DNA of 64,000 nucleotides from contig OX485805.1 in assembly GCA_950295325.1 (NCBI GenBank), positions 48,880,758 through 48,944,757 on the forward strand. The letters are read 5' to 3'. Shown in pieces: positions 22,761-37,900 of this stretch. Within the stretch, counting starts at the first letter, position 1. Each line of letters opens with the position of its first letter. A model generated the notes under the pieces. The model was not told the origin of the DNA, searched no databases, and saw nothing but the letters and a program-made list of their open reading frames with translations. Source of the DNA: Polytrichum commune (taxonomy: Eukaryota > Streptophyta > Polytrichopsida > Polytrichales > Polytrichaceae). The translations under genes were made by a program, and so were the position numbers.

Positions 22761-25364
22761 TGAGTTTACAGGGTGCATTCATTGCTAGAACTAAGTATTG
22801 TGTGCATGCACAACTTTGAAAGTAATACCCCCTAATATACATGATTTCCCCCCTAAAATAATGATATATGTACAATATGCAGCTAGGAATTTCCCTTGAA
22901 CACAAACACAAGTGAGAAATAAAAAAAATCATATAGACCCCAATCATATGTATATGTTAAAAAGATAATGTAGAAAATATGGCTAAAATACTCTTAGCAA
23001 GAGATATTTATTTATTAATGATGAAATCACTGAACACTCGTTCATCCATTGGATGCAACTCATACAAATTTGTTTCTAAATTATAAGTTATCATAGCCAA
23101 ATGCAATGATGGTCTCTAACTCTACCTTTGAATGACCTATCAAATTATAGGTGCATATTCACCCATTCTTGTTTTGATACTAGCATAATCATATTTCCAT
23201 ATTGGAAGGCCAGTCCCAGAGGTCAATTGGTTATCGATACTCAATCCACCTACGGCCAATTTTGCAACACATCCTATTCACGCTTCCCAATACCAAGTCT
23301 AAGCTTGACATGTTTTAGCTTACTTGCTTTTTTAGCCCTCTTTTCTTCACTCGTTCAACTACTGCTTAACAATCACATCTCAATCTCAATAAGTACTCAT
23401 TATCCCTAGCTCTAGATAGTCAAACTTTGGGTTTGACATACAACATACCACACTTAATCTAGTGAACCTACCCTTGGACAATGTGGGATTACCATTCAAC
23501 TCACATGTTGGGTGAAATATTCATTTGGACTTCTTGGAGATTACCACTTCATTATAATTGGCTATGGGCCTAAAGGTAGAAATACAACGGGGAATATATG
23601 AATACTACACCTAGTACATTTACAAAGCTACAATAATTAATAACACTACCTTATGTATGTTTTGTAACCTTTAGGCACAATTAATATCCCTTTTGTGCAC
23701 CTACGTGGGTCCATATGGGCCATATTGAGTGCACCCCCCATGAGTTCATGGCAATGTTCTCTAAAAGTTATGAGAGGTTACCGTCCTCGGGAGGTGCACG
23801 TTTCATAACATGTATGAGTACACGTGAGTGCAAAAAAGGGGTTTTCATTTGAACTTTTCCATACTATGTATACATGTTCTACACAAAGTATTTTTTGTAG
23901 TGATCTACATGGATGGAGGACCTCTAGAAAATAGACAACATTCGTACTTGTATGGTAGGGTCACTAGACTTTATGAAAATAGTATTTAGAAATTAGCAAA
24001 AAAAATCAGCTTCAATTAAAGTTTGGTTTGTTGGGAAGGTTTATAAGATGTTTAGACAATTTGGTGATTGTTGGGTGGAGTATAGGGGTCCAATTGACTT
24101 GTTGGATTGTCCATCAAACATGGAGATTGGTTTATGTTGATATAAAAAAAGAACCAACAATAAGTGGACTTATGATCTTACGGATCATTTGATGATAAAT
24201 TTAGATAGAATAATTGCATTAGCTTCTATAACTATGTTGTAGACTTAGATGCTTATGAGTTATAGCTGGGGATGAAATAGTCTTCAACGACTTAATTAAT
24301 TAATGCTAGGGTTTTACATTATACATATGATAGGGGTTCATTATTACTCAAAAATATATTTGTGTACTTATGTTAATGACTGTATATGAATGTATTTTTC
24401 TAGACATATACACATTGTCACTAGGATTTTTGTTATTGAGATTGTGTGTGTATCGCTTGATTTTACAAATTAAAAACTTTTATATAGGATGTTTTCAAAG
24501 TATATTGCGAACGCACATGGTTCTTGGTTTTTAATGAAAGGTGCACCCTCCCCCAGATATAATCCCATAAAGAATGAATCCTTAGATATCACAACAAGCA
24601 TATATGTTGTGGGCAATAGTCATGCATTCATAAATCTACCATAGTTTGGAAGATTGTAAATTTCTCGCACCTACACATAATGATTGCTTAGGATCCATAT
24701 GCTAGTAGTGTATGGGTACCAATGTCACTTGACCAATCAAAACCCTCCGTATATGATTTGCCTTGTTGAATTGAATGAGTTCTTGTTGGGTCCAAACAAG
24801 GTGAAGTGAACCATACTTGATCCTTGTTATGCTTGATTGGAAAGTGACCTAGAAGGGTTCAACCACGATAAGGTCTACCAAAATTGTGTCATGCATCACC
24901 CTTTTTTCATTGTCATTGACACATCTTTGAGAATGTCTCCTGCTTTTATTTTGAACTTTCCATAGGTTCACAATCAAGACATAACACCAAAATAGTCCTC
25001 TCATTTGAATAGTAGCTGGTAGTTCTATTCGCTATTATTGCCTCAACCATGCGTCCTTATGAAATGTAAGGACTACTTCTTATTTCGTCCTTGGTGGTAC
25101 ACCTCATCATGGATGGACCCAAAAGTGCATGAAGATAACACTTTGAGGTCGAATTTTGTCTCACCAGAAGATAGAAGTCCTTCCAATCAATAATGACCAA
25201 ATAAAATCTGAGAAAAACATAATGCTATATTTGAGTACTTGAAAACACAATAGAGAGCACCATGAACAATAATATGATTTAAACAACAATTTGCTACTGC
25301 TTTTAGGTGTTTGACGATAATAACTATGGTTTTAGGATATTGAGGCCTTGAGACTCTATGAATG
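22761..25364. other. Intergenic with a possible older MITE
   Basis: No gene supported. At 23788 'cgggaggtgcacgtttcat' and at about 24540-24556 the complement of 'gggggagggtgcacctttc' are inverted. They resemble the MITE 3 ends, so 23788-24556 may be a degraded relative, though I find no target duplication. The rest is AT-rich. Confidence 0.4.
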
Positions 25365-25580
25365 GGGAGATCCAACCGCTACTTATAAAATAATGAATGG
25401 AGTTTGAGAGATGTCTGGTTCAAGTTCAAGACTTTAAACAAATCATTTATTATTATTTTAGATATCTATAAAATATACCTTAAATCATTAACGAAACCCC
25501 GAAAGACATCAACATATAGTCGGTTGGACTCATAAAACACTTGAATCTTGACAAATTTTTCCCCAAATCTCTTCAAACTC
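25365..25580 (-). repeat. Dispersed repeat family R1, copy 2
   Basis: On the plus strand it reads 'gagatccaaccgct', then 'ggttcaagttcaagac', 'taaaatatacctta', 'caacatatagtcggttggac'. These are the reverse complement of the family blocks. Similarity to the copy at 41025 extends further on this side ('gatttggggaaaaat' in reverse). Confidence 0.8.
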
Positions 25581-26166
25581 CCGGGTCTTGCTGAAACACT
25601 TCAGACTTGTAAAAGACCTCACGAGGACTTCCTTCCTTCTTTAAGGTATGTGGGTGATATTCAATTATTTGTCTTAATGGGACACCTATATTAAATTGGT
25701 GTGTGGTTCCCTGAACACTGAAGATCATCGAACAAACACTGTAAAGCAACGTGGTTAGAAGAGATTGAACTATGCCTTCAATTTTTATGAACTATTTCAC
25801 ACTCAAATATTGAACACAATCGGGAGGACCTATGACACTCCTATTTAAGTGAATCTGGACATATTCAAAAATCTGAACTTTTGGGTTGCCTCAATCCTAT
25901 AGGCGGATCCATCGATACACTTTCAATATACATAGATTTTATGCAAGTTATGTGAATTTTCACTGAAAATTTGAATGTTATGATAACAAACTATGATGGG
26001 ATATATCAAATGTCTTCATTTTGATGCTAACTCTACATAATTGAATGATATGTAATGAAATCATAATCAACACAGCTGATATAATATTACCATAATGAAC
26101 TCTGCAATTCTATAGTAGGATCCTACTGTATATTAACTCTATTTGAGGATCCTATGATAGAAGTCA
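25581..26166. other. Intergenic, no gene recognised
   Basis: AT-rich spacer leading into the 170-bp tandem array. No motif or frame of note. Confidence 0.5.
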
Positions 26167-26837
26167 ACCATGATGTTATAATTATGGACTTGGGCTTGAT
26201 CCAATTAATATGCTTGAATATCAGTCATTATATTCAGTGAAGGGATCAACAAACATGCACTTCCGATACACCATAACCAAGTGAGACGAGGTCTGATTTT
26301 CAATATGATTTTCACTAATGCTTCATCAAAGGTTTTGGACCATGATGTTATAAGTATGGACGTGGACTTGATCCAATTTCGCTTGAATACCAGTCATTAT
26401 ATTCAGTGAAGGGATCAACAGACATGCACTTCCGATACACCATAACCAAGTGAAACGAGGTCTGATTTTCAATATGATTTTCACTAATGCTTCATCAAAG
26501 GTTTTGGACCATGATGTTATAATTACGGACGTGGACTTGATCCGGTTTCGCTTGAATATCAGTCATTATATTCAGTGAAGGGATCAACAGACATGCACTT
26601 CCGATCATACACCATAACCAAGCGAGACGAGGTCTGATTTTCAATATGATTTTCACTAATGCTTCATCAAAGGTTTTGGACCATGATGTTATAATTACGG
26701 GCGTGGACTTGATCCAGTTTCGCTTGAATATCAGTCATTATATCCAGTGAAGGGATCAACAGACATGCACTTCCGATACACCATAACCAAGTGAGGACGA
26801 GGTCTGATTTTCACTAATGCTTCATCAAGGGGTTTTG
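26167..26837 (+). repeat. Tandem array, about 170-bp unit, four copies
   Basis: Units start at 26167, 26339, 26508 and 26680 with 'accatgatgttataa'. Each contains 'cagtcattatattcagtgaa', 'gggatcaaca', 'atgcacttccgat' and 'cactaatgcttcatcaa'. Units 2-4 are nearly identical, unit 1 is more diverged, and unit 4 lacks a short piece near its end. No coding frame persists across units. Confidence 0.93.
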
Positions 26838-28611
26838 CATAACCCTAACGGAGTCTTATTATTACTGAAACTCCGGAATGTGTGGAAGAATGCGTGTGGA
26901 CTTCCTTCCTTACGTCTGAAAGGGAGGGGACAAGTTGGCCTTTCACAAAATTTAGACATGTGCCAGAAAGCCAAATAACTTTAATTCATTAAAGGATCAG
27001 TCAACGGAGTGGGGAAGCATATCGCGACACGTGTACTCTTGCACCCGCGAGAATGATGACGTCAGCGTGCTGCCCGAGCCGCTTAGCGTCATGCGGCGTC
27101 CGCCCACTCCGCTTTGGTGGCCCCGCCGCGTCTCCCACTAAAAGTAAGTGATTCTCGCGGGATTGCCGGTGCTGCGGCGTTGGCGCCACTGGAGTGGAAG
27201 CTTTTGGTTCTTGAACTTGCAGTGGATGGAGTGATTGTATCTGTTTGCATGTGCGATAAATTTAAGAGAGGATCTTCCGAACCTTGGGAGGCTTCTTCCG
27301 CTGCTTGTGGTGACATGGGTGTGAATGAAGAGCTTGATGAGATCCTCACGCTACCGGGGGCCGCAAATAAAGCTGGACACATGGTAACCATGGTGAGACA
27401 CAGACAGACGTCGTCCCTCCCTTACACCCGGCCCTAGAGCTGCATTACACTTTACATCATCCACATCTAAGCCAAGCATATTGATTCCATAGTCTTCTGT
27501 TTTGTCTCGACGCCTGAATCAGGCTGCTCTTTGTTGGCGAGTGTTCCGGCGCAGGTGGCCGGCCAGCCGGCTGGCTGTTTGGCTGCATGCGTAAGTCGAG
27601 GTGGCGTGAATGTATGAACAGCACGTTTGTGGGTACTATTGACATGTGAAGAAGTTTCCGTCACAGTTGCTGATGGGGAGTGGGGAAGGGGGAGGGAACA
27701 GTTTGCATGAGTTCCTGGATCGTCGTAATAGAATTATCCGTCATTCTTTCCTTGCGCTTCTGAAGCTTCGTATTACACTTTCCTAAACTCGCCATATTGT
27801 ATCCTATTTGCAAATTGGAATCACCTGGTCTGGTCCGTGCGGTGACATTCCTATAAGCACTAAAGTTCATAATTCTCTTTTAGACGTAGCTGCCGACGTT
27901 TCAGTAGTTGTTCAGTTGGTTATGATCTTTTCGCCTGCCGTTGTGATGAGTCACTTGAGCGTCCCTAGTAGTAGTAGCCTCTCTATCTCACTATAATGTA
28001 TCCTAGTAGGAAAAATTTACTGCGGGTGCATAGTGGAGAGTCGAGAGATCTTTTGCAATAAACGTGAACTCTTTGGAAGGTTTAGCAGTTGTGCAGTGGG
28101 GTCCTCTTTGGCTCGTGTGAAGCTGTCTGGGCATCTTCTTGAACTGTTGCAGAAATGAGCGGAAGAGAGCCTTCTTTATAAGGTCGGATGCTCCATAGCT
28201 TCATACGAGGTGTTTCCTGCTGCAAGTCTTGCTTCGTCTGCGATTCATTGCAAGGTCCTTCAATTGCCAGCTTGCAGCTTGTTACATTTCTTTAAATTTG
28301 CAAGAAAGACACTGCAGTTGGGCTGTCTGTCTATCTTCTTCACTCTCCGGCGCTGCAGGAAGGTTGAGGAAGGTTAACAGGAGAGTCAAACTTCCACAAG
28401 AAATTCTCATTATATGTCCTGGAACGTATAATTCTAGAAGATGCTGATGATGTTGTGAAACTGCGGGATTGGCTGTGGACATGTTGGGACATGTTGGAAA
28501 GACAGTTGACAACGTTGTTCACAGCGTCTACACCATTTCATATACACTGACATCTTCCGTCAGAAGAAGCTATCAATTAAGCTGGTAGAATTTATAGGAT
28601 TAAGACCGTAG
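26838..28611. other. Upstream region and probable leader of the ABCG gene
   Basis: Base composition becomes GC-richer from about 27000 to 27700, unlike the flanking intergenic DNA, then stays moderate up to the transporter start. This suggests a promoter and transcribed leader. A 107-residue plus-strand frame at 27114-27437 has no recognised domain. No specific promoter element can be named with confidence. Confidence 0.4.
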
Positions 28612-31600
28612 ATGGCTGAAGCTACCGTCCCCCAAGGGGACATTTGGTTTGAGAGGAAGCATGGAGGGTCAAGAAACTGGTCTGATACTGGAAGTGGAAG
28701 AGTGCCATTCCGCAGCTCTAGTAATGATAGGGGCGAGCTTGATGACCAGGAGGAATTGAAATGGGCTGCGCTGGAGAAGCTTCCTACTTACAGCCGTCTG
28801 CGTACTGCATACATTGATCAGAACCTTGAAGGTCCAGGGGGACTAGGACGAGCTGCTGGAGATGGACCCGTGGATGTAAGGAATCTGGGTAAAGGCCAAC
28901 GGGCAAGCCTTGTGGAAAAGGCACTGGCGACCAGTGAGCAGGATAACGAGCGATTTCTTTCCAAAGTTAAAGAACGTGTTCAGCGGTTCGTCACTGCCGT
29001 TTCCAATTTCAATTACTTTTGGAAACTCAGCATGGTTGTTTTGACAAAATAACAATCATCACAATCTGCAGTGAGGAGGATCGGCCTGCTCGGAGGAAGT
29101 CCTCCTAACAATAAACATATAAAAGTTTATATACATATATGATGTTTACATTGTCCGAATTTCTGAAATGCAAATTGCTGGATGGAATCGTAGATTTTTG
29201 TGCAAACTGAATTGGGTGTACATCATTGTACCTCTGAACGTCAAAACCCATCTTCCTTCTTTTGCAATGAGGTGATAGATTGAAGTGCAATTTCTGTTTG
29301 CAGAGTTGGCATACAACTGCCCACTGTTGAGGTGCGCTTCGAAAATTTGTCTATCGATGCCGACGTCTATGTGGGAAGTCGAGCGCTGCCCACTCTGCTC
29401 AACTTTGTGCGAAACACTGTGGAGGTATTTTTAATGTGCTTTTGGGTTTAACATCGAATTTTAGTTACAATGGCACTAGATTTTAGTTTCTAAGAGGTGT
29501 TAAGATTTGTGGGTGATTTCCTTGGAGCGTTGGAAGTTTAAACCTGAAACCGCTCGATGCTGGCAGGGATTGCTTTCTTCATGCAGACTTTTACCAGCAA
29601 ATAAGCGGGACTTTCCTATTTTGCACGAAGTTAGTGGAGTCATCCGACCTGGAAGGTAAGATATTCACACTTGCAATATGTGCAATCTGCCTATTGGGTT
29701 GAAAGAAATTTTTTAAAAGTAAAAAAACGAAACATTAGATATTTGATGCTTGGTCACATTGTGTTGCTTGTGACATACTTATGTTTGGATTAAGCGACGG
29801 CATTGAGATTTGAGTTGGGGGTTTTGAGCTGCGTATTGCGATTTGATTTGGACGGATTAAACCAAGTCGTGCCTCAAGTGTGTTAGAAGCCCATCATAAA
29901 ATTCTCTTCACTTTGACATCCTGAGGTTTTCTGTGTTCAGGATGACTTTACTGCTAGGGCCTCCGGGTGCTGGCAAGACTACATTACTTCTAGCGTTGGC
30001 TGGGAAGCTTGACAAATCCCTGAGGGTCAGTTTCTTGTTCATTCTTAGACGTATGTTTGGAGTTTGTGACGTGTATATATGACGTGAAGATAAACGAAGC
30101 TCCAATCATTCTATAAGAAATATGAAAGACGTGAGAAGCTTTAATTTTTTTTCCACAACTGATTGATTCCCATTACGTGTCCTCTGCCTCAAAATTATAT
30201 TTATACATTTTTCATTTATTTTCAATTGTGTAGAGATTGTGCAATCTTTGATGGGAACTTGCAGGTTGTCGGTCGCATATATTCGATTGCTGGAAATATG
30301 CTTATGAGAACTGATTTTCGAACTTTTGTCGTCCTGCAGTCATCTGGAAATGTTACCTACAACGGTCACAATCTGCATGAATTTGTCGCTCAAAGAACAA
30401 GCTCGTACATCAGTCAATCTGACAACCACATTGGGGAGCTTACGGTTCGAGAAACGTTGGACTTTGCAGCACGATGTCAGGGTGTTGGTTACAAATACGG
30501 TGAGTATCTTCATGCCGATGTCATGCGACTGGTTTAGGACTGTACCTGGATTAATGCATTTGTCATATACATGGATGCATGTATGTCGCTCCTTTTGTGT
30601 CTCGGAAGTCTTAACTTATGGGCTCACAGATTAAACGGACTTTCTTCGTGAGCCTCCTGGATCGTCATAGGGGTGTAATTTTTCAGCCTATTTGCTATTT
30701 TTCAGCTTGAAGTGTGGATAGAAATTTTGATCGTTGTTGATGATTTCTGAAAGTTACCAATGTCGTGCTTATATGCCGAGTGCTTCAGACATGCTGCTGG
30801 AACTTGCCCGGAGAGAAAAGGAGCACAACATCCGTCCAGATCCAGCCATTGATGCATACATGAAGGTATAAGAAACATAACTACATTCAAATTTTTGGAA
30901 TATCAATAACCAAATATACATTTAAGTAGAGAAGTATATGGAAAAACTGATAAGTGCTGTTTATTCTCTGGTATGCAGGCAAGCGCTGTTGAAGGGAAAA
31001 GACACAGCTTGGCAACAGATTATATAATGAAGATTTTGGGCCTAGATATATGTGCCGACACTGTTGTAGGAAATGATATGCTTCGTGGGATATCTGGAGG
31101 ACAAAGAAAGCGTGTGACTACAGGTTAAACACTCAAACACACGATTGCCCTAATCCTGTACATTAGGAGTTTGGCAAAAGGCTTCCTTCCATCGGCTTAT
31201 GCAAGCACAACAAAAGATCCGTTCAACGGTCATTGTCTTTCCTATAGCGCAGCCAAAGTAGTATCATATATTAAGTGACGAGTCTGTGCAGGATTTGTCT
31301 AAGTCAAAAATGTGTTTCACTGTGTTTCATTGTTCAGGGGAGATGATTGTTGGACCGAAGAAAACGCTATTCATGGATGAAATTTCTACTGGTCTGGACA
31401 GTTCTACTACATATCAAATTGTGAAATGTACTCGCAATTTTGTGCATTTGATGGATGGTACTGTGCTGATGGCCCTCCTTCAGCCCGCCCCAGAGACTTT
31501 TGAGCTCTTTGACGATATTATACTCATTGCTGAAGGTCACATTGCTTATCTGGGACCCAAGGAAAATATTCTGGAATTTTTTGAAACGCTGGGTTTCAGA

Positions 31601-31931
31601 CTGCCGCCCAGGAAAGGCATTGCAGACTTTCTTCAAGAGGTGAGATGAATTTTTTTGCGCTAAACGGCACAGCATATTGTACGTGTGTTACATATCCTAG
31701 TAAAATTGGCAGCAAGTTGAAGATGTATTGGTGGCAATGGGGTGAGTAAATGAGGTTTTGCATGCTGAGAGATTTCGCCAGCAAAATCTTGTGCTTCATT
31801 ACCAACTTTTCTCCAGTGTAACTATCCTTGGTCCTTTGGCAGTGACTACTCTATTCTTCTTGAAACTAGTTATTTCAACAAAATTCTGTCCATTCTCAAC
31901 AGTTTAAGTTCCTACTTGTAAGTGGACCTCA

Positions 31932-31962
<31 letters not shown>

Positions 31963-34900
31963 CTTTGTACGGTCTTAACGCGTATTTGCTCTGCAGGTGA
32001 CATCTAAAAAGGATCAAGAACAGTACTGGTATGATGAGAGGAGGCCATATCGATATGTGCCAGTGGCCACCATAGCAAGTGCTTTCAAGGATTTCAGCGT
32101 GGGCAGACAGTTAGAGGAGAATCTCTCCACGCCCTTTGATAAAGCAAAAAGCCACCCTGCAGCTCTGGTTAAGACTAAATATGCTTTGGGAAAATGGGAT
32201 CTTTTCAAAGCATGCGTAGAGAGGGAGATATTGCTCATCAAGCGCAACAGATTTCTGTACATATTTCGGACGGCACAGGTGAGTGTGTTGATTATTTTTC
32301 ACTATGTGTAGCTCTTGTGCTTATACATAGTACATGAGCCAGCTGCCGATGTATGTATGCATTTGGTGATTTTCGTTGCAGAGAGCGCGACCGCTACAAG
32401 ATTAAGTGAAGCATGAAATCAAACTTACTTCCGTTTACGACTCTGTAGGTGGGTTTTATGGCAATCATTACCTCGACATTATTTTTTCGGACACGTTTAC
32501 ATCCACGAAATGAAACATACGGCTCGCTGTACTTGAGTTCGCTGTTTTTCGCATTGGTTCATATGATGTTCAACGGGTTTTCGGAGATGTCAATCACAGT
32601 GTCTCGGCTTCCTGTCCTTTACAAGCAACGTGATAATCTTTTCTACCCTGGTTGGGCGTTCTCCTTTCCGAGCTGGATATTACGCCTTCCATACTCATTG
32701 GCTGAATCTCTAATATGGAGTGGCATCGTCTATTATATCATAGGGCTATCTCCAGAACCTGGAAGGTGATTGAAATCGGCCACTTTGTTGAAATTTGGTA
32801 GAATTTTCTGTTTGACTGTTGTTCGTTTGATGGATAATCTTAGTGTTCAATGCCCTAGCAAGCTTCCTTATCTTTGGTTTAAGGATGTTTCAGCTTTATT
32901 CATGCGTTAGAAACTTGATTGTGGAAATTCTTTGGCTTGAAACTGATGGAATATTTGTTTACAGGTTTTTCCGTTACATGCTGCTTCTCTTTCTCATGCA
33001 TCAAATGGCAATTGGCCTGTTCCGGTTAATAGGTGCCCTTGGGAGAACAATGGTTATTGCAAATACTTTTGGCTCGTTTGCCCTATTGGTCGCTTTTGTT
33101 CTGGGAGGTTTCATTCTTGCAAAACGTAAGGCATCAAACACTCCGAGAATTGATTGCAAAATGTTTGATTCAATGTGGATTACAGCTTTCACCGGCTATC
33201 TTCTTTAAAAAATAATTAGTAGTTTACAGCGTAGATTTTGTTCCGATCTCATTTATACAACTCTTTCGAAAATGCACCCGAATCAAATTTTGTTCCTTTC
33301 TGCCTTCTCATTCACTCCTATCGCTGAGTTAAAATGATTGATCTGACATTTGATTCTGGTTATCCTCTCAGAGAGCATTCATCCGTGGTGGATATGGGGC
33401 TACTGGCTATCCCCTCTTTCATATGCACAGAATGCCATAGCAGTTAACGAGTTTCTTGCACCTCGATGGAAAAAGGTCAGTGATCTTATTTTACTTTTCT
33501 TCTGTAGGTTGTATTGTATTTATCTAATTGCCTCTACCAAAACCATTTGCACTCCATTGCCAATACCCAACATTTGAAGACGACATTGTTCTCCGACGTT
33601 TTCTCACTGTATTTTTTGATGATTTTTATGGATTTTACCATAATGAAAGACAGCATCTGACTGAACATATTGCTTTTTGTTCGTTGGAGCTGCAGCTAAG
33701 TCCAACTACAGGGCAGCCATTGTATCTGAGCATACTGCAATCGAGGGGTATATTCACGAGGGGGTACTGGTTTTGGCTTGGTGCTGGTGTTCTTCTCGGT
33801 TACGTCATTCTTTTCAACGTTTTGGCGACCTTTGCTCTTCAGTACTTAAAGCGTAAGTGCAAAATTTCTCAAGCAGTGGCTGCTTTTGGCACAAAGTCTT
33901 CCCAACCTCCAACGTGTTTCCATGCATATGACTCTTTGAGTTTCAAAGGTTTGATTAGATTCGGTCGACTGAGGGGGTTTGTGTCGGGTTGAAACAGCGA
34001 TAGGCAAACCTCAAGCAAATGTACCAGAGGAAGTTCTAAGAGAAAAGCTGGAGGGTCGAGCAGAGGCTTCGAAACGAAGTAAAAGTCGAACAGAAAATGG
34101 ATTATCACAGTCGAATGGCCATCGAGCAGGTACTCGCTGTCGTGTGATATTTGAGTGTCGCTGTCATCATGTTTTCAGATGAGAACCACATATGTGTTGA
34201 AGTCTTTGTCAAACTGGAACTGAATTTATATTTTAGTTGCGTGCTTTGTTGAGGTTGAAACGAAATTGAACTAATTCCTGTAACTTTTGTAACCTTACTG
34301 TAATTCTAAAAAATGCTGCTCAAATCCTCGGTCCTTCCTTTAATAAAGCAATGAAGGAATGATATAAATCAACATATCTTATAAATTTTATTGCGAATCT
34401 AGATGGTTTGTATAGTGGAGCGACTTATAGATTTATGATGTAGCAAGTTGCGTTTGGTACTATATGAATTAATTGTAATCTTAGAAACATTTATTTGGGA
34501 AATGAATAATATAAACCTTGTGATTGCAGATGAGGTGGAGATGGAGGTTATGTCCGCTGGACAACACAATGGGCTCCCAGAAACAAGTGTTGACATCGGC
34601 ACCTTGAACAGAGATAAGGCGGAGAAAGGAATGATTTTGCCTTTTGAGCCTCTGGCTTTGACCTTTCACAACGTCAACTATTATGTTGATATGCCCTCTG
34701 TAAGTCCATAGCATATTCTGAATTTCTAATGGATGTCGCAATATGTAATACGAGAAATTTTTTGTGGATAATTGAGTGGCACTTGGCACTTGATATCATG
34801 TGTGCCGCAAAAATTTTCTGTTTTCGCTACTCAAATTTAGAGATTTATTCGGTACATCTCAATAGTAGGATAGGTTAATGCATGATCGATTTACAAATAT

Positions 34901-37900
34901 GTAGATGGAATGTTAGTAGCATTGTACAAACTATTGAATTCAACTGGGGAAGATGAAAATATCAAACAATTTTGTGTGCTGCAGAATATGAAAGGCGACG
35001 GTGTCACTTCCGACAAACTCCAGCTGCTGCGGAATGTCAGCGGGGCTTTTAGGCCGGGTGTATTAACTGCACTTATGGGCGTATCTGGGGCTGGGAAGAC
35101 CACCCTGATGGATGTCCTTGCAGGGAGAAAAACAGGAGGATATATTGAAGGTGATATTAGGGTGTCCGGTTATCCAAAGGTACAGGAGACATTTGCCCGT
35201 ATTGCCGGGTATGTGGAACAATCAGATATTCATTCTCCACAAGTGACAGTTCACGAGTCCTTGAGCTACTCATCTTGGTTACGGTTGCCTAAGGACGTCG
35301 ATGCTAAAACACGGGAGGTAAGACTTCAATACTAGCAGTGGTTGGTAGCTTGCTCGTGTAATGTAATGGGAGTATTGAAAATATGACGAATTTATGTTCC
35401 TTGTTTTTTCAGTACATTTTATTCCGTCTGAGCTTTATCCTTCGATACATTTAGCTGTTTGCTTTCCTCGAAGAAAATATCCAAATTTATTTCTTATCAT
35501 TCACTTAGCTGAATATTATTACTGAAGATGATGGACCTAATAATGCAGTATTGTTTGTTTCTCAGACTTTTGTGGAAGAAGTCATGGATTTGGTTGAGCT
35601 AGGACCTTTGAGGCACGCTTTGGTAGGTCTTCCTGGCTCCACTGGTCTGTCTACAGAACAAAGGAAGCGTTTGACAATCGCTGTGGAGTTAGTAGCAAAC
35701 CCTTCAATTATTTTTATGGATGAGCCTACGTCAGGACTGGATGCTCGGGCAGCAGCTATTGTCATGCGCACAGTTCGCAATACTGTGGATACAGGAAGGA
35801 CTGTTGTGTGTACCATACACCAGCCCAGCATTGATATTTTTGAAGCATTTGATGAGGTATACACTGTGCAAATATTGATGGCTTCCGTCATACCTTGTGT
35901 CATACCTAGCAAGTGTATGAACTGTTAGGGTGTTATACTCGTGAAGGGATTGCATCTGCAATGGGGATTTGCATGAATTGGAGATTTAAGATGTTTATTT
36001 CTGTCATCTGTTTACATGAGCTTGGTGTACAACAGTGAAGGCGACTAGTTATTGGTTCTGTAATTGGTAGGCCATCAATGTGGCTGGAGTGTCTCTTGTT
36101 GAATCATAATAATTATTTTTTCATTGAGTGCAGCTATTGCTCTTAAAACGTGGTGGACAAACAATTTATGGTGGTCCACTTGGAGTACAATCACAGACGT
36201 TGGTGGAGTACTTTCAGGTACAAATTGTCTGTCAGTAAACCGTGTTGCAAATGAGAAGAGCTGCAGTTATTTGCAATTAGACTTGTTTATGTGTCAATTA
36301 CAAACATTCGGATTCATCTGCTATCGGCAAAGCGCTGCACTTGAAAACCTCTGCAGTCTTCTACAATCAATTTTTTTTGTGATTAAACTACATTATTTGA
36401 TTTCTCTGTCGTATCTCATTGCAGGCAATCGATGGAACTCCTCGCATCACAGAAGGGTACAACCCAGCAACATGGATGTTAGAAGTTAGTACTCCTGGAG
36501 CAGAGTTAAGAACTGGAAAAGACTTCGCAGACATTTACAGAAACTCATCCTTGTCACAGTAAGTGTGGAAATTTTATGTTTTCAGTGTGGATTATGTGGT
36601 TTCACCCAACGTTTGCCTAAGCGAAAATGTCGATATGGGCAGCGTTAGAAATTGTGCAGAAGAAGAACATTCTAATTCTCAAGGAGAATGCTCATTTATC
36701 TGTTAATGGTTCTTGCTAATCTTGTTAGTTAAGATTGTAGTGCAAATCTGGTAAGATCTGGTAAGACGAGGTCTGTCGGATTTTTCTGTATAGCGGTTAC
36801 ATTTGTCATTGTTGAGTGCAGGAGGAATGAGAACTTGATAAAGGAGTTGAGTGTTCCAAGAGCTGGGTCACATGATTTGGAATTTCCTACACAATACTCA
36901 CGGTCTCCTTGGACGCAATTTCAAGCAAACCTATGGAAGCAGAATAAGACATACTGGCGGAGCCCTTATTATAATGCCGTGCGGTTTTTTTTCACAGTGA
37001 TCTGCGCACTAATCTTCGGATCAGTCTTCTGGAACCTTGGATCTAGGAGGTAACCTTAGACTTCTTTCCTTGAATATTGTACAAATTACTTCAGTTGGTG
37101 AGTTTTGTGAGGGCTTAGAGAAATTAATTCCTGCGGATGAGGGAACTAAAAAAATCCATAGGTTTTTACTCACAATTAGAGTTGCTATGGAGTACTAACT
37201 CGTAGTTACAATATTGCTGCTTCAGGAACTCTCAACAGGATGTTTTTAATGTGATGGGCGCTTTATATGCTGCCGTGCTGTTTTTGGGAGTCAACAATGC
37301 ATCTAGTGTGCAACCTGTTGTAGCAGTTGAAAGATCAGTATTCTACAGGGAACGAGCAGCCGGCATGTATTCACCTTTGCCCTATGCGATGGCCCAGGTA
37401 TGTGTAGCTTGGATTATCCATAACCCATAATTACTTCCCTGTTCTCACTATGTCTGAGTACATAGAGTAATCTCAACTCATATTGTGCCTTCTTGTTGCC
37501 AAATGTCTCTAATGAGCACCAGAGAAGTGTGTGGCACTGCTGGTTACTCAATTGATGAAAAACGATGGTGAAGATTGGATAACACTAAATCTTGCTTCCT
37601 GGTGCAGGGGTTAATTGAAATTCCTTACGTTCTTCTTCAAACCCTTGTATATGGTGTCATCACTTACTCAATGATTCAATTCGAATGGACTGCAGGTATA
37701 TTATGCATCATTTTAGACTCTATTGTACATGACTTGCCATACTCATTCTAAATGTATTTGGTGATTTTTATTTTAATACCATTTTGCTACTCAAGGCGTT
37801 TACTAGTTTTTTCCTGTCTTTAACAAAGAAGACGGTGAGATTTGTCTGTTGTTGCTTTCAAATTAGGATGGAGTTTAGGTTTTGACACTGACAACAAGAT

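Noticed and set aside
23788..24556. Possible fourth Mutator-like MITE related to MITE 3
   Set aside because: The ends are inverted and similar, but no target duplication is visible and similarity is short; mentioned only as a possibility.
27114..27437. 107-residue open frame in the GC-rich region upstream of the transporter
   Set aside because: No recognisable domain, overlapping frames on the opposite strand are equally long, and GC-rich DNA favours chance open frames.
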